DNA of 64,000 bases from a bacterium. Lineage in GTDB: Bacteria; Zhuqueibacterota; Zhuqueibacteria; Zhuqueibacterales; Zhuqueibacteraceae. The stretch is taken from NCBI GenBank assembly GCA_023150945.1, contig JAKLJX010000001.1, positions 434,001 to 498,000 on the forward strand, given 5' to 3'. Position numbers and translations under genes: made by a program. Below are positions 8,301 through 16,343 of the stretch, piece by piece. The notes under the pieces are model-generated. The model was not told the origin of the DNA. It saw only the letters and a list, made by a program, of their open reading frames with translations, and searched no databases. Every line of letters starts with the position of its first letter. Position 1 is the first letter of the stretch.

Positions 8301-8806
8301 CCTATCTCGTCAAGCAGCCGGTGATCACCACGGATTTGCGCCAGGAGTTGCGCGGCCTGGAGCAGCGCTGGAGCGACAAGATCACCTTCCGCCTGGCGGC
8401 CATGCCGCAGCCGCTGCCGGTGGCGGTGATTTCCAAATTTCGCAACGCGCTCGACGAAGCCGTGTTGAACTCCATTGAAGCGGAAGCCACGCAAATCACC
8501 ATTGCCGTCGAGACGCTGCCCTCGGTTGCCAGAGTCCGGATGCTGATGACCGACAATGGCCGCGGCATTCCGCTGGAGGACGTTACCAAGGTGTTTCTGC
8601 CGTTCTTCAAGACCAAGGGCGCGCCGCATTCCGGTTTGGGTTTGTGGAAGCTGTATCAGGTGATCAAGCAATGTGGCGGCGCCGCGGAAGTGGTGGCCCT
8701 GCCCCATGGCGGCACGCAGTTGCGTCTCACGCTGCCGCTGCAGAGTTCGGAGAACGACGAGGCCATGGTGGCGGCCCACCGGATGAGGATGACGGAACCG
8801 AGGTGA
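5363..8806 (+). CDS. Propeller-type sensor kinase with PAS domain and a histidine-less H-box
   Basis: 1147 residues. A signal peptide (1-24, ending STAQ) is followed by 14 Reg_prop blades marked by W[IFV]GT-type repeats (residues about 40-640), a Y_Y_Y domain (about 665-735), one membrane helix (about 740-760), a short coiled coil, a PAS domain (about 790-895) and a GHKL ATPase (about 1010-1130) with TDNGRGIP and the GLGL box. This is the periplasmic-sensor architecture of one-component/hybrid regulators of nutrient uptake. The dimerisation helix reads MAGMGDVLNNKLAGIQGY, where kinases normally have HE-NNPL: the phospho-accepting His is replaced by Asp, and the N-box is also odd (EAVLNSIEAEAT). 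It may not autophosphorylate in the usual way. A longer frame opens at 5051, but the ATG at 5363 directly precedes the signal peptide and follows the upstream stop. No response regulator is adjacent. Confidence 0.9.
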   Translation: MKTHALLPLLAALVSALLPGYSTAQMLQIHKYGTAQGLPQSEIIEIYQDRQGYIWFGTYENGVARYDGSRMKHFSVEAGLAHASVRAIVQDRWNNLWIGTENGLSCLTPGETIFNFTTREGLPSNQIFSLREDDQGNLWVGTSNGLCRGVVPDKIATARQERPALTFTKYPFADTSADTVVRTIVIAPDRQLWAGTGDGIYLLQAGQLVVAPETQTLQDDFVRELLFTPDSTLWIGTSGGLYRLQQHRLESVFTPVQPRDENIYALAADHVGNLWIGTRSGLSKFDGRSFVHYETRHGLPNNFVRTLLVDYENNIWVGTIGAGAGKIFGWNIQNYTREVGLPVNVVYSFLEDRNGRVWIGTGGGGLAVVARDTVTVFDARTVLPDNFVHGLAQSPSGDIWVATNGGAARWRNGSWRKFTEREDGLPHGSLRHVLCAPNGEVWFSSAGGGAIRYHNERFESFTTAQGLPHNSVTQIHLDRRGRLWMATDAGLFMRDANGQPHVFDHFENLVAPTIYCICEDHTGALWFGTRFGGALHCENDGFKVIDASDGLPSRTIYFIAEDGRQRLWFGTNDGVAYQQNSTYAYLNAAAGLADNECNTRAALLDRQGWMWFGTIAGASRVNVHAVPFRSVPPRVDILALEWQGRLFHRFDAVAMTSSDANVLNFRLGTLSFLNENANRNFVMLQGFDSDWKDLGAEREIRYTNLAPKQYQLLVRGQNALGLSSADTARFAFAVKPEFYETTAFFAGCAVLFAGLIYGGFRFRVHQVRARERELEQAVAEKTTRLQETHSFLATVKESLPIGLLVLDARGLIVEVNRAAQELFGFSAEEMRGRELHALLSSPLLKRDAVWEALAGQKAEIDLMGLHQSGKRFVCQVHSDHVNDSAGRLHFLILTCENIDERKELEAKLIENEKQLAMIDLMAGMGDVLNNKLAGIQGYIDVLKTELAQLANAESARAIAWVQGAIHDMSKVIRQLIDCSAYLVKQPVITTDLRQELRGLEQRWSDKITFRLAAMPQPLPVAVISKFRNALDEAVLNSIEAEATQITIAVETLPSVARVRMLMTDNGRGIPLEDVTKVFLPFFKTKGAPHSGLGLWKLYQVIKQCGGAAEVVALPHGGTQLRLTLPLQSSENDEAMVAAHRMRMTEPR

Positions 8807-8850
8807 GGGGGAAGTAACCGCTGTGGGAAGTCTTCATCGAATACGGCAAC

Positions 8851-8872
8851 ACCGCCCCTGTGCCGGGGCGGT
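8851..8872. other. Hairpin between convergent genes
   Basis: ACCGCCCC (8851-8858) and GGGGCGGT (8865-8872) form a perfect 8-bp GC-rich stem with loop TGTGCC, midway between the stops of the propeller kinase and the NtrY-like kinase. There is no T-run on either side, so it is not a textbook intrinsic terminator, but its position suits transcript-end stabilisation for both genes. Confidence 0.45.
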
Positions 8873-9014
8873 TGCTTGACGGCAGAGCCGCAGCGCGAGT
8901 GGCGAGAGCCGGGCCGTCATACTCGGCCGGCTTGGCGTCTCTGCCTGCGAAGACATGACGAAGCTCAAATCCTGCCCATCACACATTTCCTGCCCAAGCG
9001 GCTTACACCGCGGG

Positions 9015-10583
9015 CTAAACGATGATGGTAAATGCCGTCCCCTTCCCCGCCGCGCTTTCCACCGCGATCGTTCCGCCATGTTCTTCGACGATTCTCTTGA
9101 CCATCGTCAATCCCAAGCCGGCGCCGCCGCGTTTGGTGCTGAAATTCGGCTCGAAGATTTTCTCCAGCATTTCCGGAGAAAGTCCGGGACCTTGATCTGC
9201 AATGGTCAAGCGGACTTTGTCGTCTGCGCGCCGCGTGCTGATCGTAATCGTGCCGGTGGGCGCGAGGCTCGCTTCCAGCGCATTCTTGATCAGATTGTTC
9301 AACAAGCGCTTGATTTGCTCGCGGTCGAACGGCCGCGGCGGAATATCCGGCGCCAGATCGGTTTTGATCTGAATCTCGCCGCCCGCGCCTTGAAACAATC
9401 GCGCCGTCAGTTGAACCACTTCATTCAAATTGCCCGGCTGCAATTCCGCTTTGGGCAAACGCGCAAACTCGGAAAACGCCTCGGCGAGATGGCGCAAACT
9501 GGCCAATTCTTCTTCAATGCTCTGAAACGATTCCTGCACCGCGGTTTGCGAGACAACCGCTTCATCCAAACGCTGGCGCACGCGATAGAGTCCGAGCTGA
9601 ATCGGCGTGAGCGGGTTTTTGATCTCATGCGCCACCTGGCGCGCCACTTCCCGCCAGGCGGCGAGACGCTCGGTGATTACCAGCTTCTCCCGGCTGGTGC
9701 GCAGTTCGTTGATCATGTGGTTGAAGGAATCGACAAGCTGGCGGATTTCATCTTTCGCCGTAGCTTCGGCTTGCACCTGCAAATTGCCGCTGGCCACCTG
9801 TAAACTGGCATGCGTGAGCTGTTCCAGCGGCCGGCTCAACCGCTGCGACAGCACGCGCGCGGCCAGCACGGAGAGCAGGCACAACACCAGAATCATCGCG
9901 GCGGCCCCTCCCCATATCAACTCACCCTGCAACGCGCGCTCTTTGATCATCGCAAGGGAATTGTACACGCGCAAGGCTTGGGTCAACCGTTCCTTGGTCA
10001 GCGTGATCTCCGGGGCCACGGCAAAACCCACCAATGCCATCTCCCCTGCACTCGCCGGCAGCCACACGCGGCAATGCGTCGGCCGCGCGCCTGCCTGCGC
10101 CAGCAATTCGCTGTCGCGCTGGCCCCAGCTTTCGCTGATCCGTTCGGGCGTGAAGGTCATGGCCAGCGCGCGCGCCGCTTCATCGCGGGCCACGGCCTGG
10201 CTGAGTTGCAGCTCGTCGCCGGTTTTGCGCCAGGTGAGATAATAGTCGAATTGCCAGCGGCCCAGCATTTCGGCGGTGGCAGGCTCCTGCTGCGCCGCGG
10301 CCACGAGCCGGGCGGCGCGCTCTTCAGACTGCTGCTTCATGGCCTGCATCGCGGCGAGCATGGTCGCTTCGACTTCGGGAACCAGCAGCATGTCGATGGT
10401 GCTGGTGGCGAGCGAGCTGACGGCAAACAACAGCGGCACGCTGGGCACCATCGCGAACAGCAGAAAAAGGGTGGTCAAGCGCACTTGAAAGTGTGAGCGC
10501 CGGGCGGGATGCCACCACAGGTAAGCGAGATAACACGTGAGGAGAAAAAGAATGACTGCCAGCCAGAGGAGGAAGATTGTCAT
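9015..10583 (-). CDS. NtrY-like transmembrane sensor histidine kinase
   Basis: 522 residues: membrane helices at about 3-25 and 36-60, a periplasmic section rich in Ala and Glu (61-222), a further membrane segment (223-245), HAMP linker (about 240-292), an H-box VAHEIKNPLTPIQL with phospho-acceptor H319, and a GHKL ATPase (about 420-520) with LLNNLIKNALEA, ADQGPGLS and GAGLGLTMVKRI motifs. The H-box with KNPLTPIQL is typical of the NtrY subgroup, sensors partnered with NtrX-type sigma-54 activators, but no such partner is next to it. The ATG at 10583 immediately precedes the first membrane helix; the 40 extra codons upstream have no signal-like sequence. It follows moxR and DUF58 on the same strand, 149 bases after DUF58. 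Confidence 0.88.
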   Translation of the reverse strand: MTIFLLWLAVILFLLTCYLAYLWWHPARRSHFQVRLTTLFLLFAMVPSVPLLFAVSSLATSTIDMLLVPEVEATMLAAMQAMKQQSEERAARLVAAAQQEPATAEMLGRWQFDYYLTWRKTGDELQLSQAVARDEAARALAMTFTPERISESWGQRDSELLAQAGARPTHCRVWLPASAGEMALVGFAVAPEITLTKERLTQALRVYNSLAMIKERALQGELIWGGAAAMILVLCLLSVLAARVLSQRLSRPLEQLTHASLQVASGNLQVQAEATAKDEIRQLVDSFNHMINELRTSREKLVITERLAAWREVARQVAHEIKNPLTPIQLGLYRVRQRLDEAVVSQTAVQESFQSIEEELASLRHLAEAFSEFARLPKAELQPGNLNEVVQLTARLFQGAGGEIQIKTDLAPDIPPRPFDREQIKRLLNNLIKNALEASLAPTGTITISTRRADDKVRLTIADQGPGLSPEMLEKIFEPNFSTKRGGAGLGLTMVKRIVEEHGGTIAVESAAGKGTAFTIIV

Positions 10584-10731
10584 GCTGGATACTTGATACT
10601 TGATACAGGATGCTGGTCGCTTGTTCCTGAACCTAGCGCTCCGTTCACGGGCTGTCTCCCAGCTACCAGTTGTCAGGCAGTATTTGCCGTCACGAGCTAT
10701 CACCTACCACCTGCCACCCACGCCCCACCAC

Positions 10732-11652
10732 CTACCCCAGGTGTTTTCGCTTCAACAGGTACGCCATCAAGCCCTGATCGAAGGTGGTGGCGGTGTCGAG
10801 CAGCGTGTAGTCGATGCGGTTCTCGCGGCATTGGCGCTTGAACCAGGCGAGGTACTCGTCGATTTCCTTTTGCACCGCGGCGCGGATGTGCAGCGGCTGG
10901 GTCGGCAGGCGCACACCGGATTCCACGTCTTCGAAGATGGCGTCGTCGCGAAAGTCGAAGCGATAGTCCCGCCGGTCGAGCACCTGAAACGCCAGCACTT
11001 CGTGATGGCGATGGCGAAAATGCTTGAGGCCGGTGAGAATCTGTTTCGGTTCGTTGTCGAGATCGCGCGGCAGGAAATCCGAGAGCAAAATCACCAGGCC
11101 GCGGCGCTTGATTTGTTCGGCGACTTGATGCAGCGAACTGGCCCAATCGGCGTGGCCGCCCGGCTGGGCATTTTCCAGCGTGCTCAGCAGCCGGGTGAGG
11201 TAGCTCATCACCGAGCGCGGCGGCAGGTGCTGCGTGATTTTCTGATTGAACAACGTCAGGCCCACGGCATCACGCTGGTGAATCATGAGATAGCTCAGGG
11301 CGGCGGCGAGAAAGCTGGCGTATTGAAACTTGCTCACGCCGCCGCTGGGCGCGAGTCCCATCGACGCCGACTGATCCACCACCACGTAGCTCTTGAGGTT
11401 GGTCTCCTCTTCGAATTGCTTGACGTAGAAGCGGTCGGTTTTGCCGTAGACTTTCCAGTCGAGATGGCGGATTTCATCGCCTGGCATGTATTGCCGGTGT
11501 TCGGCAAATTCGACGCTGAAGCCGTGGTAGGGGCTGCGGTGCAGGCCGGTGATGAAGCCCTCCACCACCAAACGCGCGCGCAGGTGCATGTTCTTCAGCC
11601 GCGAGATGGTGGTGGCTTTGAGATATTTTTTGTAGAGCGGTTCGGTCGGCAT
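10732..11652 (-). CDS. DUF58 domain protein (VWA-like)
   Basis: 306 residues. The diagnostic DUF58 block is intact: GLHRSPYHGFSVEFAEHRQY, then MPGDEIRHLDWKVYGKTDR and KQFEEETNL, followed by a von Willebrand A-like strand VVVDQSASM (DxSxS motif for divalent metal binding) and LSDFLPRDL. DUF58 proteins are nearly always encoded with MoxR AAA+ ATPases and are thought to act with them in maturation or assembly of metalloproteins or envelope structures. Here moxR lies 64 bases upstream on the same strand, which fits. An ATG at 11685 would add 11 residues; the one at 11652 starts the family-like MPTEPLYKKYL. Confidence 0.92.
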   Translation of the reverse strand: MPTEPLYKKYLKATTISRLKNMHLRARLVVEGFITGLHRSPYHGFSVEFAEHRQYMPGDEIRHLDWKVYGKTDRFYVKQFEEETNLKSYVVVDQSASMGLAPSGGVSKFQYASFLAAALSYLMIHQRDAVGLTLFNQKITQHLPPRSVMSYLTRLLSTLENAQPGGHADWASSLHQVAEQIKRRGLVILLSDFLPRDLDNEPKQILTGLKHFRHRHHEVLAFQVLDRRDYRFDFRDDAIFEDVESGVRLPTQPLHIRAAVQKEIDEYLAWFKRQCRENRIDYTLLDTATTFDQGLMAYLLKRKHLG

Positions 11653-11723
11653 GGTTGCGATGCAGGTTGCAGTGGCGCGGGCCAATGCCCGCCGGCGCGA
11701 TCACCGGCAGGCGCGGTGGGCAA

Positions 11724-12716
11724 TCAACGGCCGTTCTTGATCAGGTCGTTGATGATCTGTACGGTGGTGACGCCCTCGGCTTCCGCGGAGAAATTGGTGA
11801 CCAGGCGATGGCGCAACACCGGCCGCGCCACCGCGCGAATGTCATCGATATCCGGCGTCGGGCGGCCGTCGAGAATCGCGCGCGTTTTCGCGCCCAGCAC
11901 GAGATATTGCGAGGCGCGCGGGCCGGCGCCCCAACTGATCCAGTCCTGAATGAATTTCGGCGCGCCGTTTTGATGCGGCCGCGTTTGCCGCGCCAGATTG
12001 ACGGCATAATCCACGACATTGTCGGCCACCGGCACTTCGCGCACCAGCCGTTGCAGCGCCAGGATCTTTTCCGCCTCCAGGATTGCATGCAGATCGGCGA
12101 CGCGGCCGCCGGTGGTGGTCTTCACGATCAGCTTTTCTTCTGCGTGGCTGGGATAATCCACCCACAGGTTGAACATGAAGCGATCGAGTTGCGCCTCGGG
12201 CAGCGGATAGGTACCTTCCTGCTCGATCGGGTTCTGCGTCGCCAAAACGAAAAACGGCTCCGGCAATTTGTGCGTCTGGCCGGCGGCGGAGACTTCATGC
12301 TCCTGCATCGCCTGCAGCAGCGCTGCCTGGGTTTTGGGCGGCGTGCGGTTGATCTCGTCGGCGAGCACAATGTTCGCAAACACCGGCCCGTGCACGAAAC
12401 GGAACGCCTTGCGGCCGGTGCTGACGTCCTCTTCGATGATTTCCGTGCCGGTGATGTCGGAGGGCATCAAGTCCGGGGTGAATTGAATCCGGTTGAATTT
12501 GAGCTTGAGCACGCGCGCCAGCGTGCTGATGAGAAGGGTCTTGGCGAGGCCGGGCACGCCGACGAGCAAACAATGGCCGTTGGCCAGCAGCGAAATCAAC
12601 AACTGCTCGATCACTTCCTGCTGGCCGACGATGACCTTGCTGACTTCGGCGACGATGGCCTGGTGGGCATGTTTGACTTCTTCGATGACCGCGAGATCCT
12701 GCGAACTTCTGCTCAT
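11724..12716 (-). CDS. moxR: MoxR-family AAA+ ATPase
   Basis: 330 residues, the usual length. Walker A GVPGLAKT at 53-60, Walker B VLADEINR, sensor 1 FVLATQNP, and the MoxR-specific GTYPLPEAQLDRF block are all present. MoxR ATPases are cytoplasmic chaperone-like machines that usually work with a DUF58/VWA protein, here encoded directly downstream. GGAG sits about ten bases upstream of the ATG at 12716; the longer frame to 12818 would add a low-complexity Ala-rich leader and is not used. Likely the first gene of the moxR-DUF58(-ntrY-like) transcription unit, transcribed divergently from cystathionine beta-synthase. Confidence 0.95.
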   Translation of the reverse strand: MSRSSQDLAVIEEVKHAHQAIVAEVSKVIVGQQEVIEQLLISLLANGHCLLVGVPGLAKTLLISTLARVLKLKFNRIQFTPDLMPSDITGTEIIEEDVSTGRKAFRFVHGPVFANIVLADEINRTPPKTQAALLQAMQEHEVSAAGQTHKLPEPFFVLATQNPIEQEGTYPLPEAQLDRFMFNLWVDYPSHAEEKLIVKTTTGGRVADLHAILEAEKILALQRLVREVPVADNVVDYAVNLARQTRPHQNGAPKFIQDWISWGAGPRASQYLVLGAKTRAILDGRPTPDIDDIRAVARPVLRHRLVTNFSAEAEGVTTVQIINDLIKNGR

Positions 12717-13067
12717 GTCGGGTAAAGCTCCTCGTATTGAAAAACGGTGATCGCGAAATTTGTGCGCCGCAGCGGAGGCCGCAGACTCCGCCGCCGGAAC
12801 AGGCGCTATGATAACCAATCACCTCCCGAAATGCAACCGTTTAATTCCCGCTTGCCGGCGCGCGCAGTGGCTCATAAATATTGTTACCGAAGGTTTTTTG
12901 AAACGGGCGCGCCCGCGGCCACAAAGACGCGCTTGCTTCTTGCCGGCGATTTTCCTATCATCGCACGTTTTTGACGGGCCCGCCCGCCGGCCTACTCGGC
13001 AGACGCGAGCAAAATCAACCCGCACGGCTTCGCCCGGCGCGCCCGGAATCCGCAACATGAGGACAGC
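12717..13067. other. Divergent promoter region between moxR and cystathionine beta-synthase
   Basis: No gene is supported. TTGCCG (12852-12857), 17 bases, TAAATA (12875-12880) is a possible sigma-70 promoter towards the + strand, with a leader of about 190 bases. The right half is very GC-rich. Confidence 0.4.
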
Positions 13068-14438
13068 ATGCTATTCGACAACATCCTGCAGGTCGTGGGC
13101 AAAACGCCCATGGTGAAACTGCATCGCATTGGCTCGCAGTTGGCGTGCCGGCTCTATGCCAAGTGTGAGTTTCTCAATCCCGGCGGCTCACTCAAAGATC
13201 GCATCGGCCGCAGCATGGTGGAAGCGGCAGAGGCGGAAGGCCGGATCAAAGCGGGCGACACGCTGATCGAGCCGACCAGCGGCAACACCGGCATCGGCAT
13301 TGCGCTGGCCGGCGCGGTGCGCGGCTACCGCGTCATCATCACCATGCCCGAAAAAATGAGCCGCGAAAAACAAGTCGTGCTCGAGGCCCTGGGCGCCGAG
13401 ATCATTCGCACGCCCACCGAGGCCGCCTTCGATTCTCCGGAGAGCCACCTCAGCGTGGCGCGGCGGCTGCAATCCGAATTGCCCAACGCTCACATTCTCG
13501 ACCAATACGCCAACCCCAACAACCCGCGCGTGCATTATCAAGAAACCGCCCAGGAAATCCTGGATGACCTGGACGGCCAAGTCGACATGGTGGTGATGGG
13601 CGCCGGCACCGGCGGCTCGATCACCGGCGTGGCCAAACGCATCAAGGAAGTCTGCCCCAAGTGCCTCATCGTCGGCGCCGACCCGGTGGGTTCCATTCTC
13701 GGCGGCGGCAGCGAGGTCGGCACTTACAAAGTCGAAGGCATCGGCTATGATTTCGTGCCGGCGGTGTTGGAGCGCGAGCTGGTTGACGAGTGGGTGAAGA
13801 CCACGGATCAGCATTCGTTTCTGCTGGCGCGGCGCTTGATTCGGGAAGAAGGCCTGCTGGTGGGCGGCTCGAGCGGCGCGGTCATGTATGCGGCGCTGCA
13901 AAAGGCGCCCAAACTCAAAGCCGGCCAGAATTGCGTGGTGGTGCTGCCCGATGGCGTGCGCAACTACATGACGAAATTCGTCGACAACAAATGGATGCGC
14001 GACAACGGCTTCTTTGAATCTCCGGCGCTGACCGGCAAAGTCGGTGACCTCATGGCGCAGCATGCCCTGCGGCCCGCGTTGATTTGCGCGGAAGACGTGC
14101 AGACGCTGCGGGACGTGGTGGCGGTCATGCGCCAGCAGGGCATCTCGCAGTTGCCGGTCACCTCCGGCGGCGTGCTGGTCGGCATGATTTCCGAAAGCGA
14201 TCTCATGGAATTCCTGGCTTCGGGCGCGGGCGATGCCAATGCCATCGTTTCGAAATGTATGAACCGGCAGGTGGCGGTGGTGGGCCTGCACACGCCGATT
14301 TCCACACTGCAGGAGTCGCTGCGGCAAAGCAACGCCGTGGTGGTCGTGGATCACGAGCGCAAGCCGCTGAGCATCCTCACCCGCATCGACTTGCTGGATT
14401 ATCTCGCCCGCGCCGCAGGAGAGGGTTCGCCTGCCTGA
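13068..14438 (+). CDS. Cystathionine beta-synthase with C-terminal CBS pair
   Basis: 456 residues. The N-terminal part is a fold-type II PLP enzyme of the cysteine synthase/CBS family: NPGGSLKDRIG with the PLP Lys at 43, EPTSGNTGIG (cofactor-phosphate/substrate Asn loop), GAGTGGSITG (phosphate cup) and GGSSGAV. From about residue 330 two CBS domains follow (VQTLRDVVAVMRQQGISQLPV and a second copy). It would condense serine or O-acetylserine with homocysteine or sulfide; the CBS pair suggests adenosyl-ligand control. The start has AGGA about seven bases upstream. O-acetylserine sulfhydrylase is the alternative, but the fused CBS domains favour cystathionine beta-synthase. It is followed on the same strand by the DUF4249 lipoprotein. 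Confidence 0.9.
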   Translation: MLFDNILQVVGKTPMVKLHRIGSQLACRLYAKCEFLNPGGSLKDRIGRSMVEAAEAEGRIKAGDTLIEPTSGNTGIGIALAGAVRGYRVIITMPEKMSREKQVVLEALGAEIIRTPTEAAFDSPESHLSVARRLQSELPNAHILDQYANPNNPRVHYQETAQEILDDLDGQVDMVVMGAGTGGSITGVAKRIKEVCPKCLIVGADPVGSILGGGSEVGTYKVEGIGYDFVPAVLERELVDEWVKTTDQHSFLLARRLIREEGLLVGGSSGAVMYAALQKAPKLKAGQNCVVVLPDGVRNYMTKFVDNKWMRDNGFFESPALTGKVGDLMAQHALRPALICAEDVQTLRDVVAVMRQQGISQLPVTSGGVLVGMISESDLMEFLASGAGDANAIVSKCMNRQVAVVGLHTPISTLQESLRQSNAVVVVDHERKPLSILTRIDLLDYLARAAGEGSPA

Positions 14439-14577
14439 GCTTGACCCTTGCCAAAGAGCAAAGACCTGAGCCACGACGGCGCGAAGTGCGCAGGCAATCT
14501 GATTCTCACCTTGCGTTCTTTGCGCCGCGCTGGTTCGACTGTTGACCGCTTGATTCTTGCTGATGAGGAACGATCAA

Positions 14578-15528
14578 ATGAAGTCTACTCCGGCTGCCGC
14601 TCTGCTCCTGCTGTTGACCGCGGCGTTCTTGTTCGCCTGCAGCGAGCAGCCGAGCGAGCCGAACTTTGCAGAGAAGCTGGTGGTCAATGGCTTTCTCCGG
14701 CTGGGCAACGGCGTGGACAGCATCGTGGTGAGCCGAACGGTTCCCATTGAAGCGCAGTTCGACGCCGCCAATTCGCGCATTGCCGGCGCCGTGGTGCGGC
14801 TGCGCCGGCTAAATGACCGGTGGCTCACGCTGCGGGAAAATGCGGCCGCACCGGGTCACCACGCTGCAGCTCCCGGCGTGTATTTCCTGCCGCCGGAATC
14901 GTTGCGCGTGGCAGGCGGCCAGACCTATGAACTGCAGGTGACGGCACTCGGCCAAACCGTAACGGCGCAGACCACGGTGCCGCCGCAAATCAGCCTGCTC
15001 GAAGCGAATCGCGGCCTGCGCTATGGCGACCGGCCGCTGCTGGCGAGCGGCGATTCCGTCGAGTATGTTTCCGGCAAGAGCTTCGCGGACGCGCCGCTGT
15101 TCAGCCTGTTTTGGCCGCCGCTGCCGGGCGTGAGCATCTACCGGGTGATCGCGGATGCCGACAACAACGACTTCAGCAACATCATTCGCGACACCACCAC
15201 CGCGGCCAACATTTTCAAGGGAGATTTGGAAAAGCGGGAGGAACCCTTTGGCTTCAACATTGCCTTCACGCCCGATTTTGACCCCATGTCCGGCCGCATC
15301 TCCTGGTTGTACTTCAACTACTACGGCTGGCACACAGTACGGCTGCTGGCAATGGACGAAGCCTACGCGCGCTACATGCAGGGCCAGCTCGATGACAACT
15401 CGCAGCGCGAAACGCCGAAGAGCAACGTCGTGGGCGGATTTGGCATCTTCGCCTCCTATTCCGAAGTCAACTTTCGCGTGTATGTCAAGAAAGGTCCGCG
15501 CTCGGAGCCGGGGGCACCATCACCATAA
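14578..15528 (+). CDS. DUF4249-type lipoprotein
   Basis: 316 residues with a lipoprotein signal: KST, a Leu/Ala-rich core and the lipobox LFAC, with Cys at about 21. The mature part opens with EKLVVNGFLRLGNGVDSIVVSRTVPI, shaped like the start of DUF4249 proteins, and continues with predicted beta-sandwich sequence (VYFLPPESLRVAGGQTYELQV, then a TTVPP turn). These are outer-membrane-anchored proteins of Bacteroidota and relatives, usually encoded beside a SusC-like TonB receptor and probably helping uptake; here no receptor is adjacent. GAGG nine bases upstream supports ATG 14578 rather than the ATG seven codons earlier. The family assignment is by recall of pattern. Confidence 0.78.
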   Translation: MKSTPAAALLLLLTAAFLFACSEQPSEPNFAEKLVVNGFLRLGNGVDSIVVSRTVPIEAQFDAANSRIAGAVVRLRRLNDRWLTLRENAAAPGHHAAAPGVYFLPPESLRVAGGQTYELQVTALGQTVTAQTTVPPQISLLEANRGLRYGDRPLLASGDSVEYVSGKSFADAPLFSLFWPPLPGVSIYRVIADADNNDFSNIIRDTTTAANIFKGDLEKREEPFGFNIAFTPDFDPMSGRISWLYFNYYGWHTVRLLAMDEAYARYMQGQLDDNSQRETPKSNVVGGFGIFASYSEVNFRVYVKKGPRSEPGAPSP

Positions 15529-15802
15529 AACGTGGGGACGGCCTCTCACAAGTGTCATTCGGAAAGAATCCTGTGACGATTCGAACACGCTCCAATTGCA
15601 TACGCAATGTCGGCGGGCCCCCTCGCAAACGTTGCTCACCAATAAGCGGATCCAGGCGAGAGCATTTGAATCGCGAAGTCGCGAAGGGCGCAGAGTCTTC
15701 TGCCTGTTTCTCCGGGCATTCTGCACGCCTCGTCGGGCGGTTGAAATCTGGTATTACCCGGCCAGCCTTGAATAGAAACCGCCGGTTGCCCCGGAGCTGA
15801 AT

Positions 15803-16213
15803 ATGCCCGATGACTTCTACCAAGACGGCTTGCGTTTTCAATGCCAGCCCAATTGCGGCGCCTGTTGCAGCCAGCCGGGCGAGGTGTATGTGAATGGCGC
15901 AGAGGCGCACCGCCTCGCCACGCACTTGCGGCTGACGGCCGCGCAGTTTCGCAAACGCTATTTGCGGCGCGTGCACGGCAGATACAGCTTGCGCGATCGC
16001 GACGCCGGCGGCTGCATCTTTTTGGGAGAAGATCTGCGCTGCACCGTGTACGACGCCCGGCCCAACCAATGCCGCACCTACCCGTTCTGGCCGCATCTCC
16101 TCGCCAGCCGGCTCGCCTGGGATTGGGAAAGTTTGAAATGCCCCGGCATCGGCAAGGGCGAGATGGTTCCCGCCAGCCGGATCAAGAAACTCCTTCAGGT
16201 TGACTTGAAGTGA
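15803..16213 (+). CDS. YkgJ-family cysteine-cluster protein
   Basis: 136 residues. It has the CxxxCxxCC cluster (C14, C18, C21, C22) that defines the YkgJ/UPF0153 family, followed by further conserved cysteines in GGCIFL, RCTVYDARPNQCRTYPFW and KCPGIG, together a likely Zn or Fe-S binding set. Members are cytoplasmic; function is unproven, although some relatives are linked to flagellar or metal-related processes. GGAG seven bases before the ATG supports the start. It lies 275 bp after the DUF4249 gene and converges with the M28 peptidase gene. Confidence 0.9.
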   Translation: MPDDFYQDGLRFQCQPNCGACCSQPGEVYVNGAEAHRLATHLRLTAAQFRKRYLRRVHGRYSLRDRDAGGCIFLGEDLRCTVYDARPNQCRTYPFWPHLLASRLAWDWESLKCPGIGKGEMVPASRIKKLLQVDLK

Positions 16214-16343
16214 TCGCAATGCCGGGGGCGTAATCGCATGCGGCCAGGAAAAAGCGGAGACACTGAGTTTTTCTTTGTGGCTTCGCGCCTTGGTGGCCAA
16301 AATGGTCTTGCTCTTGCACAGCGATGCAAGGCTGCCCGCCGCG

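Noticed and set aside
6650-8779. 709-codon minus-strand frame opposite the propeller kinase
   Set aside because: A His/Gln/Ala-rich shadow of the plus-strand gene, caused by GC-rich third positions; no family motif.
15485-16300. 271-codon minus-strand frame over the YkgJ-like gene
   Set aside because: Shadow of the Cys-cluster gene, which has conserved motifs in the plus direction.
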